This document shows positions 4,973 to 5,018 of a stretch of DNA of 5,018 nucleotides, one piece after another. Origin of the DNA: CAZPQV01 sp964588705. GTDB taxonomy: Bacteria; Bacteroidota; Bacteroidia; Flavobacteriales; Weeksellaceae. Location: contig CAZPQV010000112.1 of the NCBI GenBank assembly GCA_964588705.1, positions 1 through 5,018 on the forward strand, written 5' to 3'. How positions within the stretch are numbered: position 1 is the first letter of the stretch; each line of letters opens with the position of its first letter. Under the pieces are notes generated by a model. It worked only from the letters and a program-made list of their open reading frames with translations, did not search any database and was not told the origin of the DNA. Both the position numbers and the translations under genes were made by a program.

Positions 4973-5018
4973 TTATTTACAGATTTAGCAGAGTAATATC
5001 ACTCTTATCTCTTATCTC

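Noticed and set aside
1..5018. CRISPR array, tRNA, rRNA or riboswitch
   Set aside because: No regularly spaced repeats with unique spacers, no cloverleaf or rRNA-like stretch, and no long structured leader was seen; the gaps between genes are short and explained by promoters, terminators and IS ends.

Overview
The window looks like a chromosomal segment from a Flavobacteriia species, probably Chryseobacterium or a close relative. Three things point that way: a low-GC sequence with AT-rich gene starts and few Shine-Dalgarno sites, Bacteroidetes-type promoters with a TATATTTG (TAnnTTTG) -7 box, and a GldI-like gliding-motility lipoprotein. The genus is an inference from general protein character, not from a search.

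Layout from left to right: (1) 1-528 is the C-terminal half of a branched-chain amino acid aminotransferase (ilvE), closed by a strong terminator at 551-576. (2) 620-2217 is a two-gene unit with a 2-bp gap. It encodes a small GldI-like lipoprotein with a degenerate FKBP domain, then a 360-residue lipoprotein that fuses a cyclophilin domain to an FKBP domain. Both should be anchored in the envelope and act on protein folding outside the cytoplasm. A UUCG-loop terminator follows at 2235-2260. (3) 2272-3240 is a complete type II toxin-antitoxin operon of the Xre-RES class. The antitoxin (HTH plus DUF2384) and the RES toxin (predicted NAD+-consuming enzyme) overlap by ATGA. A 12-bp direct repeat with 21-bp period sits next to the -7 box and is a likely autoregulatory operator. 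(4) About 3234-4972 is an insertion sequence with one intact 515-residue IS1182-type DDE transposase on the minus strand. Its edges carry a perfect 21-bp inverted repeat, and each end folds into a terminator-like hairpin. (5) 4973-5018 is a short flank with no gene that can be supported.

The metabolic gene and the envelope PPIase pair are ordinary core content. The toxin-antitoxin pair and the insertion sequence form a small accessory patch. The most unusual point is the junction: the repeated sequence at the IS edge contains the toxin's last lysine codon and stop codon. Either the IS supplied the end of the toxin gene, or the IS landed in a palindromic terminator just behind it. No wholly new system is evident; the toxin operator and the IS-end architecture deserve the closest look.
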